In this document: piece after piece, positions 34,233-38,058 of the stretch
How positions within the stretch are numbered: the first letter of the stretch is position 1
Layout of the letters: each line of letters opens with the position of its first letter
NCBI GenBank assembly: GCA_036558305.1
Contig: DATBFX010000389.1
Location: 1-38,058, forward strand
DNA: 38,058 bases
From: DATBFX01 sp036558305
GTDB lineage: Bacteria > Chloroflexota > Chloroflexia > Thermomicrobiales > UBA6265
Reading direction: 5' to 3'
Position numbers and translations under genes: made by a program
Notes under the pieces: model-generated
Database searches by the model: none
What the model saw: only the letters and a program-made list of their open reading frames with translations
Told to the model about the DNA's origin: nothing

Positions 34233-34405
34233 GCTCAATCGATTTGGAACGAGTCGGCCACCGCTACCTCCGTTTCCCCCGGAGCGCCCTCCTCGTAGCG
34301 ACTGTCTCCCAGCACCTCGGCGCTTGCGAACACCGACACGGAGAAGTTCGTCGCCTCCTCGGCCCGGATGTCGAATCACAAGTGCGACGTGATCTTGCTA
34401 CGCAT
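34233..34405 (-). pseudogene. N-terminal fragment of a PhnB-like VOC protein with internal stop
   Basis: Minus-strand translation from the ATG at 34405 reads MRSKITSHL-stop-FDIRAEEATNFSVSVFASAEVL, then DSRYEEGAPGETEVAVADSFQID and a stop. It parallels the intact VOC start (MGQKITPFLWFDNQAEEAAN...). The Trp codon has become TGA, and the segment between the VVVVSF region and FQID is deleted. This is clear decay. Flanking 34067-34232 and 34406-34893 show no gene I can support. Confidence 0.85.
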
Positions 34406-34893
34406 AACATCAACTCCAATCGTTCGTGACGAACCTTTCGGCGACGAGGCGGCCTTTCAGATCTCTGCCCATCGTCGAGCCGGTCCACTCCAAGGCGCCC
34501 ATCCTCGCCCCTCGACGGCTCCGCCGAATGGGCGAACGAGCCGGCATACCGTGGCGAGCCGTGCTCCGTGCAGCTCGACGAAGGCTCGGTGACGGGCGGG
34601 TCCGTCGTCGCGTCCGGCCGGACTATCTGACCGGCTGCCAGCCCACCGGGGCTCTCCCCCGGCTCCTCTCCTGGGCGAACGCGTGATCGTTCCCACCTGT
34701 CAGATAGTCGTTCGGCCCAGCGCAAAATCGACAGGGGCCCCGAACGGACTCGAAGCTCCGTCAAGCCGAGCGCAGCTTTCCTCCCGAGGATGGTGCCCCA
34801 CCCGTTGTCGGCCACGGCTTGGTACTGGGATTGTGGGAGAGCCGACATCCTTGACAAATGCGTGCAGGCGGCAGTGGCAAACGTCGCTACCAC

Positions 34894-35454
34894 TCACGGG
34901 CCGGTGCCGGTCCAGCCGGAGGGGAGTCTGTAGCGCCAGCCCTCTCGCCAGTCCAACGGGGCATCCACCAGGTCCTCGAGCGCAACTCCCGCGAGCAGGT
35001 GGTCGAGCGCCCACTTGTTCGCCGAGTGGGCAATGACGAGGACCGTGCGGCCGTCTCGGCGAGCGGCGAGGTCGCGCAGGAAGTCGCGCGTCCGGTCGAC
35101 GACCTGCCGGTAACTCTCGCCCTCGGGGTAGGGCTCGTCGAGGTGACGCGCCCGCTCGGCGGCGAGCCGCGCCACCGGCATCCCGTTGAGCACGCCGTAG
35201 TTGCACTCGCGCAGCCGGGCATCGCGGTAGATCGGGATACCGCCGCCGGCGAACGCGATCTCCGCCGTCTCCTCCGCCCGCGCCAGATCGGAGACGAACA
35301 CCGCCGCGATGTCGGCGCCGCTGTAGCGCTCGCCGAGCTCGCGGGCTTGGCGGCGACCGTTCTCCGACAGGCATCCCGGCAGCCGGCCCGTGGCAATCCC
35401 GGCCTCGTTATCCGTGGTCGTGGAATGCGTCTCGTAGACGATCTCGACCGCCAT
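34894..35454 (-). CDS. Histidine phosphatase family protein with variant motif
   Basis: A 186-residue phosphoglycerate-mutase-like phosphatase. The catalytic His is H10 in VYETHSTTTDNEAGIATG, where the usual RHG reads THS. The second His lies in LVIAHSANKWALDH. The Arg of SDLARAEETAEIAF and the Glu of RECNYGVLNG complete the active site. The ETHSTTxDNEAGxATG form recurs in actinobacterial and Chloroflexota homologues from memory, so it is a subfamily rather than a broken enzyme. ATG 35454 has GGAGGTG upstream. It is divergent from the Tat-type gene; the AT-rich island at 35526-35554 separates them. Confidence 0.9.
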   Translation of the reverse strand: MAVEIVYETHSTTTDNEAGIATGRLPGCLSENGRRQARELGERYSGADIAAVFVSDLARAEETAEIAFAGGGIPIYRDARLRECNYGVLNGMPVARLAAERARHLDEPYPEGESYRQVVDRTRDFLRDLAARRDGRTVLVIAHSANKWALDHLLAGVALEDLVDAPLDWREGWRYRLPSGWTGTGP

Positions 35455-35525
35455 CGGGCACCTCCGCGAGCCGGTGTGCCGCCGCACCGCACCACGAGTC
35501 GCGTTGCCGACCCGCGGCACCCAGC

Positions 35526-35554
35526 TTAATGTATCCATATCGCATACTTGATAC
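35526..35554. promoter_or_regulatory. AT-rich island between divergent genes
   Basis: The 171-base gap between the phosphatase and the repeat protein has one AT-rich stretch. It contains GTATC (35531-35535) and GATAC (35550-35554) as inverted half-sites and a CATACT (35543-35548). It is the likely site of both promoters, but no convincing -35/-10 pair could be fixed on either strand. Confidence 0.35.
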
Positions 35555-35625
35555 GATCCCGCCGGTCGTTTCCTCCAAGAGGCCGAGCCCGACGCCGGCG
35601 CGGCCCGTCGAACCGGAGGTGCGCG

Positions 35626-36414
35626 GTGAACGAGAAGCTCTTGCCATCCGTCGTCGATCGCCGGGCAATCATCAAGATCGGCGGGGGCGCCATCGCAACG
35701 GCGGCGGGGCTCCGGCGCGGGTCGCCCGCCCTGGCCCAGGACGCCTCGCCGGTGGCCAGCCCCGCCGCCGGCGTGCTGGGGCACTACGGCGTCGTGCGGA
35801 TCCGGACGCTCAAACCCTACGCCGACGCCCAGACGCTCGTCGCGGACGGGCGCAACCAGCTCCTCCCCCTGTTCCGCACCATCCCCGGTTACGACCTCTA
35901 CCTCCTCCTCGGCAACGACCAGACCCGCGTCCGCGCCACCTTCGGCCTCTTCGCCGACAAGACCGGTGCCGACGCCTCGACCGAAAAGGCGAAGGACTTC
36001 GCCGCGGCCCACGCCGACTCCTACGTCGACCCGACCCCGCGTGTGGTCGACGGCACCATCGCGGTTTTCGACCATTCGGGCCTGAAGTCGACGACGACGG
36101 TCGAGGGCAAGTACGGCGTCTTCCGGCTCCTCACGGTCAAGCCCGACCAGGACGCCCAGACGCTCATCGCCGACAGCCGCGTCCAGTTACTCCCCGTGGT
36201 GACCGCGATCCCCGGCTACGTCTTCTACCTCGTCCTCTACAACGACCAGACCCGCGCCCTGACCGCCTTCGGCGTCTTTGCCGACAAGGCCGGGGCCGAC
36301 GCCTCCACCGCCACGGCCAAGGACTTTATCACGGCCCACGCCAAGTACTACATCAACCCTTCCCCGGAGGTGATCGACGGAACCGTCGCGATCTTCGACG
36401 AGGCGGCAAGATAA
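35626..36414 (+). CDS. Exported protein of two tandem 100-residue repeats, function unknown
   Basis: 262 residues. The N-terminal signal has DRRAIIKIGGG (R12-R13) and ALAQ at about 35-38, so Tat-type export is likely. The body is two clearly homologous copies, about 52-153 and 161-258. Shared positions include GxYGVxRxxTxKP, DAQTLxAD, QLLPxxxxIPGY, NDQTR, FGxFADKxGADAST, AKDF, AHAxxY and VxDGTxAxFD. An alpha/beta (dabb-like) fold is my guess; no family is certain. The GTG start 35626 follows GGAGGT at 35615-35620. It appears to be a stand-alone unit divergent from the phosphatase. Confidence 0.82.
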   Translation: MNEKLLPSVVDRRAIIKIGGGAIATAAGLRRGSPALAQDASPVASPAAGVLGHYGVVRIRTLKPYADAQTLVADGRNQLLPLFRTIPGYDLYLLLGNDQTRVRATFGLFADKTGADASTEKAKDFAAAHADSYVDPTPRVVDGTIAVFDHSGLKSTTTVEGKYGVFRLLTVKPDQDAQTLIADSRVQLLPVVTAIPGYVFYLVLYNDQTRALTAFGVFADKAGADASTATAKDFITAHAKYYINPSPEVIDGTVAIFDEAAR

Positions 36415-36464
36415 TCTCTACCTCCAAGCGTCGCGGTGGAGACGCAAGCGGCGTGTGCCCAAAA

Positions 36465-36506
36465 CTCCTGGCCGTTGAGCCGGAAGGAGACGATCATCAC
36501 CGCCCA
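36465..36506 (-). pseudogene. Short VOC-family fragment
   Basis: The minus strand reads VMIVSFRLNGQE, matching VVVVSFRLDGQE in the intact VOC protein. Neighbouring sequence does not continue the match in any frame, so this is a small relic. The 195-base gap 36415-36609 otherwise shows nothing. Confidence 0.5.
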
Positions 36507-36609
36507 GCGAACCAGTCCTATGACGTCTTCTGGTACGAATCGCCCGACCTGGCCACGCGGCTGACGCCGATCCACGAGCGGGGCAGAACCAGTCGCTGTC
36601 CCCGAGTCC

Positions 36610-37527
36610 TTACGGACGAACGCGGATGACCGTCTTTCCCTTGCGTCGCCCGGTCGGGTTGAGGGCAGCGACGGCGTCGTCGAGGGTCGCGACGGTGCCG
36701 ATGTTCGTCCGCAGCCGTCCGTCGCGAACGCGCTGGGCGATCTCATTCAGTTGGGCACGATCCGACTCGACAACAATGTCGACTGCCAAGCCGTCGGCGG
36801 GCCGCGCCTCGGTCGGCCCGACGACCGACACCAGTGTTCCTCCGGCGCGAATCAGGCCCGCGGACCGCTTGCCGATGCCGCCGCCGATCACGTCGAACAC
36901 CAGATCGACTCCGCCGATATCTTCCAGCGCGTCGTTCTCGAGGTCGACGAAATCCATCGCACCGAAGTCGAGCACCGCTTGACGGTCGGCGGCGCGTCCG
37001 GTGCCGATGACGTAAGCGCCGGCCTCGCGCGCGAGTTGCGTCACCATCGATCCGACCGCACCGGCCGCGCCGTGCGCGAGGACGCTCTGCCCCGCCCGAA
37101 GGCGGCCGTGCTCGAACAATCCCTGCCACGCGGTCAGGCCCGAGATCGGCAGGCTCGCGCCCACCGTGAAGTCGACGTCGCCCGGCAGCGGCGCGAGGTT
37201 GCGCGCCTCGACGGCCACATACTCCGCCAGGGTGCCGTCGCGATGCCAGTCCGTGAGGCCGAACACCCGCTGGCCCACCGACAGCCCCGTCGTGCCGTAG
37301 CCGAGGACGGTGACCACTCCGGCCACCTCGTGCCCGAGGATCGACGGCGCTCGGTCACGGGCGGCGCGATCGGTCCAGGTCGAGGGCCACGCCAGTTCGG
37401 TCGGGACGAATCCCGCCGCGTGAACCTCAACGACGACGTCGTTGATCGCTGCCTGCGGCTCCCACCGTTCCGCCAAGGTCATCCCAGCCGTTCCCGCGGC
37501 CTGATCCGTCACCACAATCGCCTTCAT
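36610..37527 (-). CDS. MDR-family NADP-dependent oxidoreductase (quinone-oxidoreductase-like)
   Basis: A 305-residue medium-chain dehydrogenase/reductase. GroES-like half: VHAAGFVPTELAWPSTW, SILGHEVAGVV, GQRVFGLTDW. Rossmann half: SVLAHGAAGAVGSMVTQLA (AxxGxxG) and DLVFDVIGGGIGKRSAGLI. Catalytic-Zn Cys/His residues of alcohol dehydrogenases are absent, so it is a Zn-free quinone/enone reductase type. ATG 37527 follows AGGAAGG. The open frame runs upstream into an IS remnant (37605-37842) without a stop, but the ribosome site and family length place the start here. Confidence 0.9.
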   Translation of the reverse strand: MKAIVVTDQAAGTAGMTLAERWEPQAAINDVVVEVHAAGFVPTELAWPSTWTDRAARDRAPSILGHEVAGVVTVLGYGTTGLSVGQRVFGLTDWHRDGTLAEYVAVEARNLAPLPGDVDFTVGASLPISGLTAWQGLFEHGRLRAGQSVLAHGAAGAVGSMVTQLAREAGAYVIGTGRAADRQAVLDFGAMDFVDLENDALEDIGGVDLVFDVIGGGIGKRSAGLIRAGGTLVSVVGPTEARPADGLAVDIVVESDRAQLNEIAQRVRDGRLRTNIGTVATLDDAVAALNPTGRRKGKTVIRVRP

Positions 37528-37604
37528 CCGGCACCTTCCTGTTTCCAGTCTTCGCCTGCACGGCACGTTCGGTTCACTCGCATGAGCGGGTAGTGGGATA
37601 GCCC

Positions 37605-37842
37605 TCATCGGCCCATTCCGGCGAGCATCAGCCGAAAAATGGTACATGGTCTGCCAAGGCGGCAGGCCATGGGGCATGGCGCGCCAGGCAATGCCGCCCC
37701 GTAGCACGCAGAGCATGGCGTTGATCGGCTCGCGTCGGGCATGCGCCGGGGGACGGCCGCTGGGCTGCGGGTGTGGCACCAGCGATTCGCGGATCGCCCA
37801 CTGGGCGTCGGTCAGATCGGTCGGGTAGGCGCGGCGGGACAT
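37605..37842 (-). mobile_element. IS5-type transposase remnant (N-terminal DUF4096 part)
   Basis: The minus strand from the ATG at 37842 reads MSRRAYPTDLTDAQWAIRES, then MLCVLRGGIAWRAMPHGLPP and WQTMYHF. This is the start of an IS4/IS5-group transposase (family text: LTDxQWxxIxPLLP...GxxWRxLPxDxPPWxTVYxxF). The DDE catalytic domain is missing; the sequence breaks off near 37605 just before the MDR gene. No terminal repeats or target duplication found. Confidence 0.85.
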
Positions 37843-38036
37843 CACACCGCCTCCGAAGAACCGTTATACTGCGAGTATCCCCAGAGCACACCCCCTTCTC
37901 AGACACCCTCTTTGCGACCGACCTCCAGCACCTCCGAGCATCGGTCGCGCGCGAGGCCAGGCGAAAGAAAAGCATGGCGGCCCGAAAGCCCCGGAACGGA
38001 TGACGGGAACACCCCAATTTTCTTCGGAGGAACAGA

Positions 38037-38058
38037 ATGAGCCACATGAGCACCGGAA
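38037..38058 (+). CDS. Start of a gene cut by the window edge
   Basis: ATG at 38037 follows GGAGG (38026-38030) at a normal distance and opens MSHMSTG before the window ends. Too short to identify. The 194 bases upstream (37843-38036) hold a TATACT at 37865-37870 within a small palindrome but no clear promoter. Confidence 0.5.

Noticed and set aside
34406..34893. Several overlapping open frames on both strands
   Set aside because: Arg/Ser/Pro-rich, no ribosome sites, no recognisable segment; the region looks like decayed non-coding DNA.
35455..36075. Upstream extension of the histidine phosphatase frame
   Set aside because: It is antisense to the tandem-repeat protein, and a good ribosome site precedes the ATG at 35454.
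37528..37845. Fusion of an IS5 transposase N-terminus to the MDR oxidoreductase
   Set aside because: The frame happens to be open, but the oxidoreductase has its own Shine-Dalgarno and a complete N-terminus from 37527; read as an IS remnant lying upstream.

Overview
The window is GC-rich bacterial chromosome. Its gene content and habits point to a Chloroflexota bacterium of the Thermomicrobia/Sphaerobacter type. These include many GTG starts, Tat-type signal peptides on secreted proteins, an Uma2-family nuclease, a DUF4388 regulator, paired TrkA proteins, a MutL that carries its own endonuclease motif, and extragenic palindromes such as the CCTGAGCGAAGCGAAGG type. This placement is inferred from style and content; the window holds no rRNA or other marker that would prove it. 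I see no tRNA, rRNA or CRISPR array.

Left and centre (about 0-24.7 kb) is mostly housekeeping. On the plus strand come mnmG with an overlapping metallophosphoesterase, then a UspA protein and two TrkA/RCK potassium-channel regulators. On the minus strand are an aldehyde dehydrogenase, nuoI and nuoG of complex I, and an Uma2 protein. gatB and a glutamate dehydrogenase follow on plus. Endonuclease IV and an ArsC/Spx-like reductase lie on minus. A glycosyltransferase, a DUF4388 protein and a DegS/NarL-type two-component pair lie on plus. The block ends with a minus-strand run valS > mpg > mutL, preceded by a convincing T-box leader whose specifier codon is GTC (Val). This should tie valS, and probably the two DNA-repair genes behind it, to tRNA-Val charging.

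From 24.65 to 28.6 kb the T-box promoter faces a divergent promoter for a sugar-type ABC importer. The importer has a Tat-exported binding protein and one 658-residue protein that fuses both permease subunits (MalF-like and MalG-like halves). No ATPase gene is in the window. Strong hairpins separate the binding-protein gene from the permease gene.

The right third (28.6-38 kb) is accessory DNA. It has a nucleotidyltransferase, an exported protein with a poly-Asp/poly-Gly tail, and a pair of small unknown genes. It also has an intact PhnB-like VOC protein with three decayed fragments of the same family around it, and a protein with an LQRxxGN motif of the kind seen in proteins linked to contractile injection systems. 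A variant histidine phosphatase, a Tat-type exported protein made of two tandem repeats, an MDR oxidoreductase, an IS5-type transposase remnant and the first codons of a gene cut by the window edge complete it. This is the part most likely to hold undescribed biology.
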